From NCBI GenBank assembly GCA_905221605.1, contig CAJNDS010002501.1:1203501-1267500 (forward strand): a stretch of 64,000 nt of DNA, read 5' to 3'. The notes under the pieces are model-generated. The model did not search any database, was not told the origin of the DNA, and saw only the letters and a program-made list of their open reading frames with translations. Positions 1 to 11,640 of the stretch are shown here, piece after piece. A program made the translations under genes and the position numbers. Position 1 is the stretch's first letter. Each line of letters starts with the position of its first letter. This stretch comes from Symbiodinium natans. Lineage: Eukaryota; Sar; Dinophyceae; Suessiales; Symbiodiniaceae.

Positions 1-19
1 AGAAGCTAGAGCGCGGAGA

Positions 20-541
20 ATGGATAACCCCGAGCGGCTCGATGCGGACAAGCTTCGGGTCATGGCCGCACGGGTAAGCCGCAGCGCGAATGGTGCAACT
101 GGCATGTCCCCGCCAGTCGCTGGGAGGAGAGCCCGCGCCAAGCCGAGACATCGAGATCTCCAGCGTACCGACGCACCAGGCCTCTCGCACAGTCAGTCGC
201 CCGACACACTTGCAGACTGCCAGAGCTCAGTTTGCAGCGGTGCATTGCAGTGCATGCCGCTGGACATTCCGACCTCACACTTTGTTGCCTTCGCACGCTT
301 GCGCTGGTGCCTCAACTTCTACTCGAGTTTTGCCAAAGCGGAGGCACCGGCGCAACAGATGGTGGAACAAGTAGGTTGTCCTTTCGTGTCCATTGATGTC
401 GTGGTCTCTCGGTTGCCGGTCGCAGGTGTGTCTCGAGCAGCGCTTGACGTGGAACTTGCTTGGCACGACATGGACCACGGTGAAGATCGTGACCAAAGCG
501 GCTTGAAAGTGCTCGCTGGCACTTATCGTCGTGACCGATAA
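20..541 (+). CDS. unrecognised exon-like open frame
   Basis: An open frame of 173 codons from an ATG at the window edge. The first part (positions 20-74) looks coding, with an amphipathic stretch around DADKLRVMAAR, and is followed at 75 by GTAAGC, which could be a 5' splice site. The rest may therefore be intron read-through plus a second exon near 300-372 (residues around SSFAKAEAPAQQMVEQ). No family is recognised and the gene probably begins outside the window. It could equally be chance in GC-rich DNA. Confidence 0.25.
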   Translation: MDNPERLDADKLRVMAARVSRSANGATGMSPPVAGRRARAKPRHRDLQRTDAPGLSHSQSPDTLADCQSSVCSGALQCMPLDIPTSHFVAFARLRWCLNFYSSFAKAEAPAQQMVEQVGCPFVSIDVVVSRLPVAGVSRAALDVELAWHDMDHGEDRDQSGLKVLAGTYRRDR

Positions 542-806
542 ACCGTGGCTGTGCGAGGCACTACACGCTTAAGTTGCGCGTGTGTTGGTTCACGCTTCTG
601 GCGAACCGGATGTGCAGAATGAGAATACGTTAACTCATCTGTACTTTGAGACAACTATTATGTCGCGAATGGCTCAAGCATCAGACGGCAGATGCTACAA
701 CAAATTTTTCGAAATGGTCTACATGATGACATGTGCTCTTTGATCATAATACAGATGATGTTGTTTTGGAGTCTGTGTGGAAAGAAAGAGAAAGGAAAAC
801 AGAGAC

Positions 807-1149
<343 letters not shown>

Positions 1150-1249
1150 TTCTTCATCATCTTCCACTTCATCATCTTCAACCCGAACATCGACGAGTGT
1201 CGACTTCTTGCATGATCTCCTAGACAGGTCTAGAAAGCACATGCGTGAC

Positions 1250-3110
1250 GAGAAAAAAACCTTAAATCCTTAATCCCTAAGTCCCGCTGTCTTAGTAAGC
1301 GCTGCCCTAATTCACGCAAACCCAAGTCTCAGCTTCCAAACAAACCCTATTTAAGCCGCCACGGGGAGGGGGGGGGAGGGCGGTGCGGGACGACTGAAAG
1401 TTCAAGGCCAGGGCATTCCTGCCAGCCACGCTCACCTAAAAAACTGCATTCGGGTTTAGGTGGGTTTAGGCTTTAGGGTTTAGAGTCCCTAGCAATTAAG
1501 TCTCCATTGCAACAGTAATTGGAGTTTGGTAGGTAGTTACACGTAGGTTTACAGTTTAGGGGTGAGGATTAAGGCTTAGGGTTCAGGATGAGTTTAGGGT
1601 TTTTAGGGTACCGCAGGCTCTTATCAGCCCTAGGGTCTAGGTTTTGTGTATTCTTCTTGGGATAAATCCCGAAACAAGAAGAGGCAGTCGACGACCGCGG
1701 CCCCCAGTTCAAGCTCACAAACGGAAGGGTTTCTTCCAATTCACATAGTTTCGGGCTTCGGGTTTTTCTAGGGCAACTTAGCAGGTATTCTGGTGTGGAG
1801 ACCCAGATGAAATCCAACCACGCACCCCAGCGGTACCCATGCCCGCGACTTTATAGGGTTTAGAGTACTGACACAGAATTGTGAAATACGGGGTCGAATT
1901 TTGTGGTTGGTTTGGAAGTGGAGTGTGAGCTAACTTGAGGCATCATGTTCCTGATCCTTGCCAACATGGTGATTCTTGGCGCGGAGGCAGTCTGCTCGGC
2001 TCCAAAAACCCCCAACCCTAAGCCCTAAACATGCTACAAACCCTGAAACCCGAAACCCTAAACCCCAATCCTAAACCCCAAACAGGGTTCGGTTTGGGTG
2101 TGGAGTTTAAGGCTCAGCTTCTTGGCTCAAGGGGTTGCAGACTCCTAAACCCTAAACCCGAAGCCTGAACCCCAAGGGCTTGTGGACCTCTAAAGCGCTA
2201 GGGTTTATGGGGTTAGGGTATAGGGTTTAGGGACCCTAAAACCCCAAACTCCAAACCCACTTCAAAAAAGTACATATCAAGCCCCAGTGGCTTGTGCTCA
2301 GGTGGACACAGTGCGGTGGCTGCCACCCACTGAAGAGCCGGACAGTTCGCTTTTAGCTTGGTTTGGGGTATAGGGTCTGGGGTTTTGGGCTTAGGGTTTA
2401 GGGTTACCGAACCCGAAGCACCAAACTCCAAACCGTAAACCTTACAAACCCTAAGCCTAAGCCCTTAACTCTTTTTTCGGATATCGTGTCTCATATATCT
2501 TTAGGCTTTAAGCAGAGTTGAACTTGGGGTTTTGGGTGCAGGGTGTATAGAACAAAGAGGATTTCCGTAACCTTGCCGATCACAGGGAAACTGCGGGGCG
2601 GGCCCAAGAAAGCAAGGGTATAGGGTTTAGGGTTTAGGGTTTAGGGATTAGGGGTTAGGGTTTACGGTTTAGGGTTTAGGGATTAGGGTTTAGGGTTTAG
2701 GGTGTAGGGTTTAGGGTTCAGGGTTTAGCAGCTGAAGACCCTGAATCCCAAGATCTTTTTGTTGTCCCACGCGCTGCTTCTTGCGGTATCCTCTCCAAAC
2801 CAGTCTCGTGCAAGAACGAGAGTTGCTTCCATCAAAAATCTGCTGGCGTTGCGCTGTCAGACTGCGAGGCCAAAACAGATAACAACCCCACAACTTGATG
2901 CTCTGTGCAGTCTACACACCATCCGCAAGCTAAACCCTAACCCTAAACCCCAAACCCCAAACCCCAAACCCCAAACCTCAAACCCCAAACCACCCTAAGC
3001 CCTAAACCCTAGACCCTAGACCCTAAACCCTAAACCCTAAACTCTGAACCTAGACCGTAGAATCCAAACCCTAAACCCGAACCGCCGTAAACCCCAACCC
3101 CAAGGCAGTA
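1250..3110. repeat. telomere-like repeat-rich non-coding stretch
   Basis: The stretch is dominated by degenerate TTTAGGG and CCCTAAA units in both orientations, densest at 2619-2732 (TTTAGGG orientation) and 2934-3080 (CCCTAAA orientation). Between them lie short islands of ordinary composition (1640-1830, 1930-2010, 2260-2350, 2740-2930) that could be exons of an interrupted gene. None is identified except the weak hydrophobic island listed separately. Confidence 0.8.
1939..2007 (+). CDS. possible hydrophobic exon (membrane segment)
   Basis: A 23-codon plus-strand island reads as one hydrophobic helix (GIMFLILANMVILGAEAVCS), flanked on both sides by telomere-like repeat DNA. The pattern of hydrophobics with an Asn in mid-helix and a following LGAEA resembles S1 segments of voltage-gated cation channels, which is only a suggestion. 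No neighbouring channel exons (S4 arginines, pore) were found, so it may be chance. Confidence 0.2.
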
Positions 3111-3696
3111 AAACTCAAGTCACTGACTCGGACAGACTCAGAGGTCGGCGACATGAAGCTTGAAACCCCCTGCAAGGGGCTCCTTGTCATGCGCTTCGGC
3201 CACACATATGTTGCCTTCGTGTAACCATGGTGCCAAGAAAACAGCATGGCGTAAGGGGGCGCAAGGGCGAGCGCAAGGGCGAAGAACCCCAAGCTCTACA
3301 ATCAGGCCGTCTGCTAGAACTCTACCCAGGCTCTCAAAGCTTCAAGCTCTAGAGTCGTCTATTACTTCCAGTACTAAGCTCGTACTACGAAACAGTGACA
3401 ATCCAGCCAGCCTATGGAAACATCGCGTCTAGTGCTTAGTACAACCTCAGAAAAGCTTGTCGGTACCACGTTTTGTAGTTGGCATGTTTGCCGGCATGGC
3501 CGAACACTAGCACGGCGCAAGGCGGTCGCGTGTAGTGGGGTGGAGTCTTGCAGACGTGGCAGTTTAGTTCGTTAACTTCCACAACAAAAACAGGACATCG
3601 CAGAATCAACGAGAGATCTGTATGCGCCCGTGAATTATTGGCGAGGCACATTCCAGATTCGAAGGACCCGGCTTCAGATGCTATACCTAGCAAGCC

Positions 3697-4905
3697 TCAG
3701 CGGCATCGCCTCTATATACCGGCCAGTATCACCGGCGTCGCCGCTCTAGCCACGATGAGAAGGAAAACCGTCGGCGCCGCCCTTAGGAAATACAATGTCA
3801 TCGGCGCCGCCGCTACACGCCAGCAAGCATCATCGGCGCCGCCGCTGTGTCAGCTAGGACCATCAGCGTCGCGAGTATGCCAGCAAGCATCATCGGCACC
3901 GCCGCTATATACAAGCCAGTACCATCTGCGTTGGCGCCGCCACTACATGCCAGCAAGCATCATCGGCACCGCCGCTCTATACCAGCAGACACCGCCGGCA
4001 TCGCCGCTATAGAGGCAAGTACCATCGGCGCCGCCACTTTCTGAAGCATAACCATCGGCCCCACCATTAGGAAACCAAACGTCATTGGCACCACCAGCAA
4101 GCGTCATCGGCGCCGCCGCTGTGTAAGCCCGGACCATCGGCGTCGCAACTACTGAAGCAAGTGTCATCGGCCCCGCCGTTAGGATTTTAAATGTAATGTC
4201 ATCGGCACCGCCACTACATGCCAGCAAGCATCATCGGCACCGCCGCTATATGCCAGCAGACACCGCCGGCATCCCCACTATAGGGGCAAGTACCATCGGC
4301 GCCGCCGCTTTCTGAAGCATAACCATCGGCCCCGCCATTAGGACATCAAGCGTCATTGGCACCACCAGCAAGCATCATCGGCGCCGCCGCTGTGTAAGCC
4401 AGGACCATCAGCGTCGCGAGTATGCCAGCAAGCATCATCGGCACCGCCGCTATATATACAAGCCAGCACCATCTGCGTCGGCGCCGTCGCTACATGCCAG
4501 CAAGCATCATCGGCACCGCCGTCATATACAAGCAAGCACCATCGGCGTCGCCACTACTGAAGCAAGTGTCATCGGCCCCGCCGTTAAGATTTTAAATGTA
4601 ATGTCATCGGCGCCGCCACTACATGCCAGTAAGCATCATCGGCACCGCCGCTACATGCCAGCAGACACCGTCGGCATCGCCACTATAGGGGCAAGTACCA
4701 TCGGCGCCGCCGCTTTCTGAAGCATAACCATCGGCCCCGCCACTAGGACATCAAGCGTCATTGGCACCACCAGCAAGCATCATCGGCGCCGCCGCTGTGT
4801 AGACATACATATCATTGGCGTTGTCACCATAGGAGCAAGTACCACCGGCACCGTGACTTTGAGAAGCAGAACCATCGGGCCTGCCATCAGGAAATGTCGC
4901 GTCAT
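3697..4905. repeat. CATCGGC-GCCGCC minisatellite with higher-order structure
   Basis: About 1.2 kb of variant short units built around CATCGGCGCCGCCGCT and CCAGCAAGCATCATCGGC. Longer blocks recur: the block with GAAGCATAACCATCGG appears near 4040, 4315 and 4718, so there is a higher-order repeat of roughly 275-405 bp. Open frames on both strands are products of the repeat. Copies have diverged, so the array is not newly formed. Confidence 0.9.
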
Positions 4906-4914
4906 CAGCGCAGC

Positions 4915-5490
4915 TCTACACAAACTTGGTTCTCCGCCCTGGGTAAACTCTCGCAATTTTTTGTAAACTCTCGCAATTTTGTTTTGCAAGAACATTTTCC
5001 GAGTTTCAGTCTGATTTTGCATATGAGTGTAAACGAAATCTTGTGGCCATTGCTTGCGTCTCTTCCCTGGGCGAGCCATCGCGATTCTTGCCATATAGTT
5101 TTGCATATGGACGTGTTTGTCGACATTAACTTCGGTCTCCGCCCTGGGCAATCTCTGGTAATTTTTTTCAACAATAGATGTTCTGAATGCACACAAAAGT
5201 TTTTCAGTATAGCTTTGCATTGCATGGGCATGTGTTTGTCGACACTAACTGGGGTCTCCGCCCTGGGCAAACTCTCGTGTTTTTTCAAGCAGGTTTCAAG
5301 AATGTATAGGCAATCTTGTAGCCGTGGAGTGTCTTCCCTAGGCGAGCCATCGCGAAGTTTTCAATACAATTTTGCTTATGCATGTGTTTGTCGACACTGT
5401 CTCGGGTCTCCGCCTGGGTAAATTCTAGCCATTTGTTTTCCAGGAAGATTTTCTGAATGTAAACGAAGTCTTGTAGAAGTGGCTTGAGTC
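4915..5490. repeat. tandem repeat, unit about 115-155 bp
   Basis: Repeated blocks contain GTTTGTCGACA(C/T)TAACT, TCCGCCCTGGG(C/T)AAACTCTCG and GGCGAGCCATCGCGA. Recognisable copies start near 4925, 5115, 5235 and 5390. It lies directly upstream of the first exon of the RNA-binding gene, so it could hold promoter sequence, but no motif shows this. Confidence 0.75.
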
Positions 5491-5605
5491 TCTTCCTCCG
5501 GCGAGCCATCGCGATGCACGAAGCACATTTTCTACGCAAGGTGCTGCTGGAGTTTTTGGCTTCTAGCTTGTTGTTCCATCCAGTCTTACTTGCTTGCCAG
5601 CTGCG

Positions 5606-5868
5606 ATGGCGGCTTTCGCTCAGAACTCGCCTTACAGCGCGCTGCTGGGCCAGCAAGTCCTTTACACTGGGCAGAATGGCCAGGCCACTATGCCCAGCTC
5701 ATCTAACACAGTTCAACATTTTTTTTGTGTCACAACATAGAAACGCGACAGCGCGCCCACCGTGCAGGCCGCCATGTGGACGCCTGGACGGGTACGTGCA
5801 GCTGGGGATCGGTACCAGCATCCACACCAACTACCAAGACAATCTTGGATGGGTCGGTTCGATGCTTA
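5606..5868 (+). CDS. 5' exons of a gene, possibly the RRM gene downstream
   Basis: The ATG at 5606 follows TTGCCAG, a plausible trans-splice or splice acceptor, and opens a coding-like exon (MAAFAQNSPYSALLGQQ, then LYTGQNGQ) ending at 5683. A GC-AG intron of 84 nt (5684-5767, AG|GC at the start and AG|G at the end) joins in phase 0 to a second exon beginning AAMWTPGR at 5768. The frame closes at 5866-5868, so another intron probably starts before that. The intron size and borders match those of the better-supported genes here. Product unknown. It may be the N-terminus of the RRM protein 1.5 kb downstream, with the tandem array lying in the intron between them. Confidence 0.45.
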
Positions 5869-6109
5869 GTAAAATCTTCCAGGTCTAAATTTAAAACGTC
5901 AAAATTCAAAACGTGTGAGGCTGCAAAACCGAAAGGCCGAGAAGACAAAACTCTGTCGAAGGTCCCCATCGGTACCAAGTCCTCGGCGCATCTCCTCTTC
6001 CTGTTCAGCTGGACCTTGCAGCAGGCGAATATATGTAGTGCAGCCCACAAGAGTTTATGTGGTGATGTAGAGTCATTTATGTGTTTCATGTTTATGGTAT
6101 TTTGAGCAA

Positions 6110-7200
6110 AACCACTTTGGGAGGCTGTTTGTCGGTTTTTATCCATATGAGGTTTGGGTTTCTTAAGTTTTAGGGTTTAGGATGAAGTCTTCAGCAACTC
6201 ATTTTCTTTATTTTGTGTCAATTGCTGATTAGGTTGGTTTGGATGTGTGATTTTGCGAGTATTTTGAGTCGAAACATTCGGGGAGGCTGTTTGTCGAGTT
6301 TTTTTCCATATGAGGTTTGGGTTTCTTAGGTTTTAAGGGTTTAGGATGAAGTCTCCAGCAAGTCATTTTCTTGAATTTGGGACTTTTGGTGATTTAGATT
6401 GGTTTGGATGTGGGATTTTGAGAGTATTTTGAGTCCAAACATTCGGGGAGGCTGCTTGTCGAGTTTTTTCCATATGAGGTTTGGGTTTCTTAGGATGAAG
6501 CCTCCAGCAAGTCATTTTCTACATTTTGGGCCTTTTGGTGATTTAGATTGGTTTGGATGTGGGATTTTGAAAGCATTTTGAGTCGAAACATTCGGGGAGG
6601 CTGTTTGTCGATTTTTTTTCATATGAGGTTTGGGTTTCTTAAGTTTTGTAGGGTTTAGGATGAAGCCTTCAGCAAGTCATTTTCTACATTTTGGGCCTTT
6701 TGGTGATTTAGATTGGTTTGGATGTGGGATTTTGAAAGCATTTTGAGTCGAAACATTCGGGGAGGCTGTTTGTCGATTTTTTTTTCATATGAGGTTTGGG
6801 TTTCTTAAGTTTTGTAGGGTTTAGGATGAAGCCTTCAGCAAGTCATTTTCTTGAATTTGGGACTTTTGGTGATTTAGATTGGTTTGGATGTGGGATTTTG
6901 AGAGTATTTTGAGTCCAAACATTCGGGGAGGCTGTTTGTCGAGTTTTTTCCATATGAGGTTTGGGTTTCTTAGGTTTTAAGGGTTTAGAATGAAGCCTCC
7001 AGCAAGTCATTTTCTACATTTTGGGCCTTTTGGTGATTTAGATTGGTTTGGATGTGGGATTTTGAGAGTATTTTGAGTCGAAACATTCGGGGAGGCTGTT
7101 TGTCGATTTTTTTTCATATGAGGTTTGGGTTTCTTAAGTTTTAGGGTTTAGGATGAAGTCTTCAGCAACTCATTTTCTGTATTTTGGGTTTTTCGTGGAT
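6110..7200. repeat. tandem array, unit about 160 bp, seven copies
   Basis: The landmark CATATGAGGTTTGGGTTTCT recurs at about 6145, 6308, 6472, 6627, 6787, 6951 and 7117, giving spacings of 155-166 bp. Each unit also carries ATTCGGGGAGGCTG and GATTGGTTTGGATGTG. Units contain TTTAGG motifs, so they may have grown from telomere-like DNA. The array is bounded by exons at 5.6-5.9 kb and 7.3 kb and is probably intronic if those exons form one gene. Confidence 0.93.
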
Positions 7201-7314
7201 TCAATAATACTGTTTTTGTGCGGGATTTTGAGTGTGTTCTGAATAGAGAGGTTCTGAGAGTCAAACCCTGAAATTCGGACTTTGCCGCTATGCTTTTTCT
7301 TTGAGAGGCAGCAG

Positions 7315-7756
7315 GGTTCCAGTTACTCCGCCAGCAGCACCTCGTCGCGACCGGAGTCGCTCAGCACCCCGAGGCCTTTTGATTTCTCGTGCAAAGGACT
7401 TTTCTCTTAGGACTTAGGAGGTTCTTAAATGCTGGACAGGGCCGCGCACGCTCTTTGTGAGAAACCTTCCCGGGAACGACACCGAGCGACTGACGCGCGA
7501 CTTCAGTTGCAAGGGCGACGTGGAGAGCGTGCAGGCAGCGAATTTTCTTGTCTGCTTGACGTTGCATGACCACGCATACAGCGCTGTAAATCACATGACG
7601 ACACTCTCGAATAAGGTCTGGGACCAGGAGGGCTCCGGCTACGTTGGCCTTGTCAAGTACAAGACCTGCGAGCAAGCCGCGAGTGCCCTGAAAGATTGGA
7701 ACCACAGTTACTATCGGGGACAGCAGCTCAGAATCGAGTACGCTCGACGGGGGTAG
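7315..7756 (+). CDS. RNA-recognition-motif protein with RS-like linker
   Basis: Three exons join in frame across two short GC-AG introns. Exon 7315-7373 encodes an Arg/Ser/Pro linker (RRDRSRSAPR). The intron at 7374-7439 (66 nt) leads to exon 7440-7534, which carries the RNP2-like strand TLFVRNLP. The intron at 7535-7615 (81 nt) leads to exon 7616-7756 with the RNP1-like strand GYVGLVKY, followed by the typical helix (EQAASALKDWNH) and last strand (LRIEYARRG), then TAG at 7754. Both introns have AG|GC...AG|G borders. Left unspliced, the second intron is read through in frame (27 codons), which would break the RRM fold between its second and third strands. An SR-type splicing or mRNA-binding role is likely from the family. 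Upstream exons are incomplete. Confidence 0.75.
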
Positions 7757-8039
7757 ATCTTCGTGTTCGTTTAGGATCCCTAAAAATGCAAGGCGTCAGT
7801 GCTCAAGGTACCTTTCGCAAGATCTCATCCCCAGCTGCGCCCACAAGCCGAGCAAAGCCGGTAAACTCGCAGATCCGCGTTTCTCGCCCTTCAGCCACGA
7901 GTGCTGAAAGATGGGTCGTGGTTTTGCGCGTGCAGTCGTGAAGAGCTCGCAAAATCGGGAAGTTCATGTTTGTAGACGTCGCTATGTTTCGCAACAATCT
8001 CTGTCATCCTGAAATCCAAAAAACTGCTTGAAATCCATC

Positions 8040-8310
8040 TCCGCTCTTGTATCTGCTCTCCACTTTCTTGTTCCCCTGCCCTTTTGCCCCCTATCCTCGC
8101 TCTCGTGTCCTTTCTCTTCACTGTCTTGTCTCACTGCCTTTGTCCCCGCTCTTTTTTCCTCCCCGCTCAATTGTCCACTGTCTCTGCTTTTTTGTCTGTC
8201 GCTTGTCACCCTGTCCCCTGTCACCTGTCCCCGCTCTCTTGTCTCTTGTCCCTTGTCCCCGCTCTCTTGTGTTTTGTCCTTCTCTCTTGTCCCGTTAGTT
8301 CTTTTTCTCT
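8040..8310. repeat. C/T-rich low-complexity tract
   Basis: Pyrimidine-rich sequence built from variants of CTCTTGTCCC and CTGTCCCCT. Several open frames cross it, but their composition (Leu, Ser, Cys, Pro) only reflects the repeat. No gene is supported. Confidence 0.8.
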
Positions 8311-8378
8311 CTAGAGGGGACGGAATTCAGCACGGATAGAGGGAGCAGCGTTTCTGTTTTTTGTTTACGGTGTGTGAA

Positions 8379-8520
8379 GAAGGTGAATCAAGCACATGTA
8401 TAAGGTCGCGTGAACTTGTTCTGCCCACCTGCCTCCAGCCCTGACATCCACAAGGTGGGATGCAGGGTAGGGGGACAACGCGCAGGGGCAACCGGCTTTC
8501 AAGGGCTGCGGCCACAGCCT
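8379..8520 (+). repeat. direct repeat, copy A
   Basis: About 140 bp beginning GAAGGTGAATCAAGCACATG and containing GTGGGATGCAGGGTAGGGG. It recurs almost unchanged near 9066-9205, about 690 bp downstream. The sequence between the copies holds no recognised gene. This looks like a small segmental duplication or the ends of a non-autonomous insertion. Confidence 0.9.
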
Positions 8521-9065
8521 GGCTTCAGCACCCCCCTCGGCCTGCCATCCGGAGGCAGGACGCTCTTCACAAGCTGTCCATCCCTTCCGGGGGGCGAGCA
8601 TCTGCACCAACACATGCTGTAGCATCGCATTGCGCTGCTCCCGCCCTGTCCCCGGCAGTGGGCCGGCTACGCAAACTCTGTCCAAGATCCGCCGTCCACG
8701 GGCGTAAACCCAAGCATTTGGCATCACTCAAACGAAAGCGCGCCCGTACACTACACTGCGCCAAGGACCGCTTACGCGCCTGAAGACGATTTCTGCCTTT
8801 CGGCTCCCTCACCTTCCTCCGCCAGGGCAGCCTTCCCTTACAACCAATGTCCCGCGTCTCCTGGAAAATGGTGCCGTCGCCATCGCAGCCCCCCTCCATC
8901 CTTCAGTCCCATCGCAGCAACATTGCAATTGCGGCGGCGTGGAATTTGACGAAGTCCTCCAAGCAGTAAGTCACGTTCTGGCACGGTGTAGCGGACGCGC
9001 TTCTTTGCAGCGCGTAGCTTTTTCACACGCGTCTTCGCGCTTAGGCCATTGGGCATCATAACCTG

Positions 9066-9205
9066 AAGAAGGTGAATCAAGCACATGCATAAGGTCGCAT
9101 GAACTTGTTCTGCCCACCTGCCTCCCGCCCTGACATCCACAAGGTGGGATGCAGGGTAGGGGCAACGCGCCGGGGCAACTGGCTCTTAAAGGCTGCGGCT
9201 ACAGC
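9066..9205 (+). repeat. direct repeat, copy B
   Basis: Second copy of the segment at 8379-8520, in the same orientation. Differences are point changes plus the loss of a few bases. Confidence 0.9.
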
Positions 9206-9837
9206 TTGGTTTCGAGCAGTGTGGTTTTGGCTTATGCGTTTTCAGCGACAAACAGGCGCAAGGGCTAATCCACTAACGGATTTCATGGGTTGATCGAGTA
9301 ACTGCTGTCTCTGCCGGCTCGGCCGAAAGTTGCTGGCTCGAACCCGCAAGCCCTTAACCGACACAGAATTAGGGTCCAGGTTTCCTTGCTGGAACCTAAA
9401 ACCCTAGAGTATGGCTGCAAGGTGTATTAACTTCTAAACCCCTGTGAACTCAGACCCCTGAAAATCTTCATAAGAGCCTAATGAGTGTTAAGGCAAGATC
9501 GTCAGGTCCCTCATGATACAACGGGTTTCTTGACTGAGTGTCTCATCCTGCGTTCGCCTCCTTTGCGCCTCACAGAGCAACCAAGGCCGGCCGAATAAGT
9601 TTTGCATTGCAGGGCACCGCTCTAATCCTAAACTCTAAGCCTTGTTCTAAAGCATACCGCCCTAACCCGAACCCGAAACCCTACCCCAAACTAAGCCTGT
9701 ACACAGTGGCACCCTTTACTTATCGGCGGTAGCCGACGACAGGATCACTTGCCGGAAGGATGTGTCACATAGGGAAAGATAACCGAAACTTGCACTGACT
9801 TGGCATCTACATGCCATTGTGTTATGCTTTGTCATTG

Positions 9838-9945
9838 CATCTTTTTATATCTTTTTTATAACTTTCTTTATCTTTTTGAATCTTTTTCTATCTTTTCGTA
9901 TCTTTTTTCTATCTTTTCGTATCTTTTTTTGCAGATTTTTATAAG
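9838..9945. repeat. TATCTTTT-rich simple repeat
   Basis: AT-rich, irregular repetition of (T)ATCTTTT with a CGTATCTTTT variant. A related tract occurs at about 11525-11640. From 9206 to 10330, apart from this tract and scattered telomere-like units, I see nothing. Confidence 0.8.
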
Positions 9946-10335
9946 ATTTCTGTGTCATCTCATCAATCATAGATGCACGCATGACATGCGCATAAACATG
10001 TGAGGCGTGAAAAAGAATCTCCACTTCAAGCGCAGGCTGACTTCAACAGAGGTCAAGAAGCTGTACCCAATTAGGATTTAGGATTTAACATTTACGGGAT
10101 TTAAGTCCAGAAACGGAGGGGTCACCAGAACCATCTATCTCTGCACAAGAAAATTGCATTTTTACTATGGATCTAAGCGTCCTCGGACAGCAGGTGCTCA
10201 GCAGCAGCAGGTGCCAAGTCGTTTAGGGTTTAGGGCTTAGGGCTTAGGGCTCTTTTTATCATATATATATATATCTTTGTATCTTTTCAAGTGATTTTCA
10301 CTCAATAAAAAAATGTCTACTTTAATTTTTTTCAA

Positions 10336-11130
10336 AGCACTTTCGTCACACTCTAAGGGCTCTAAGGGCTCTAAGGCCTCTAAGGTCCCTAAAGGCTCTC
10401 AGGGCTCCAAGGGCTTGAAGGGCTCTTAGGGCTCTACGGGCTCTAAGGCCTGTAAGGACTCTAAGGCCTGCAGGGGTGTAAGGGCTCTGAGGACTTTAAG
10501 GGCTCTAAAGACTCGAAGGCCTCTACGGGCTCTGCAGGTTCTAAAGGCCTCTAAGGCTTCTACGGTCTCGAAGGGCTCGAGGGGTTCTAAGGCCTCGAAG
10601 GCCTCGAAGGGCTCCAAGGGCTCTAAGGGCTTACTTTTTTGAATTTTTGGGAACATTTGTTGTATGGATTCCGGGTTCAAGATTGTTCAAGATTGTTCTA
10701 GATTGCTGGTGCTGCCCGGAGCTGCCAGGGCAGCATTTTGCGAAGCTCTCACTGAATCTAGCTGGGTTCAAGATTGTTCAAGATTGTTCAAGATGGGGAA
10801 AACTGGGCTTACCTGGCTGCCCGGACCCGGAGCAGTTTTTAGAGAAAAAAAGTACTTTCCGCCCACTCCCGCCTCGGACACTGGCAGCACGCAGCGTCAA
10901 GCACGCTAAGCACGTTAAGGGCTCTAAGGGCTCTACGGGGCTATAGGGCCCTAAGGCCTGTAAGGACTTCAAGGCCTGCACGGGCCCTAAGGGCTCTCAG
11001 GACTCTAAGGGCTCTAAAAACTCCAAGGCCTCTAAGGGCTCTGAACGCTCTAAAGGCCTCTAAGACTATAAGGGCTCAAAGGGCTCTAAGGCCTCGAAGG
11101 CCTCTAAGGGGGGCTTAAGGTTGCTCAGAC
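10336..11130. repeat. CTCTAAGGG minisatellite, in two blocks
   Basis: Nine- to ten-base units of the type GGCTCTAAGG fill 10336-10640 and 10912-11130. The 270-bp interval between the blocks is different, with repeated CAAGATTGTT. The unit resembles a diverged TTTAGGG with an inserted CTC, which may be its origin (inference). Frames rich in Leu-Glu-Pro or Ala are artefacts of the array. Confidence 0.9.
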
Positions 11131-11524
11131 GGCCAAGGGGGGCGTAAGGGTGCTTCTAATGGGGCTTAAGGGGGCTTCTGGGGCCTTGAAGGGGCTTACG
11201 CTTTAGAGTTTCGGGTTTAGGGTGCAGCTCAGAAGCACTTATAATGGCGCGCCGGCCTGAGTGGACGTTCTGACGACCGGGCCGTTTTTCAGGGATGCGC
11301 GTGGCCGCGCAAGAGTACTTGTATTCAAAAAAATATTCTACGGGTATAGATCTTGGGGGAGGGGGGCCTGCCCATACCCCCCCCTCTCCCTCGTCTGGCG
11401 TCAAGAAAAAGAGGTGGCAAACATGCAAAAATGAGGAATATTGTGGTCACAAACTATGCATTTCATTTCTGATGCCCAATTCAGCAGGACACAAATGGTC
11501 TTGCTTTCTCATTTTGTTGGCGGA

Positions 11525-11640
11525 ATTCACTCTTTTCGTATCTTTTCGTATCCTTCTGTATCTTTTCCTATCTCTTTTTTATCTTTTCCTATCTTTTATA
11601 TCTTTTTACAATCCTTTTATACCTTGTTATACACTACTTA
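11525..11640. repeat. TATCTTTT-rich simple repeat, second tract
   Basis: Same simple pattern as at 9838-9945. The region 11640-12680 holds scattered telomere-like units and short TGCAAG-type repetition near 11800-11880. No gene seen. Confidence 0.75.

Noticed and set aside
2131-2145. Dinoflagellate spliced-leader relic (TTGGCTCAAG)
   Set aside because: Only the last ten bases of the leader match and no start codon or exon follows; a match this short is not far from chance.
3943-4535. Minus-strand GGAD-rich frames
   Set aside because: They come from the CATCGGC-type minisatellite.
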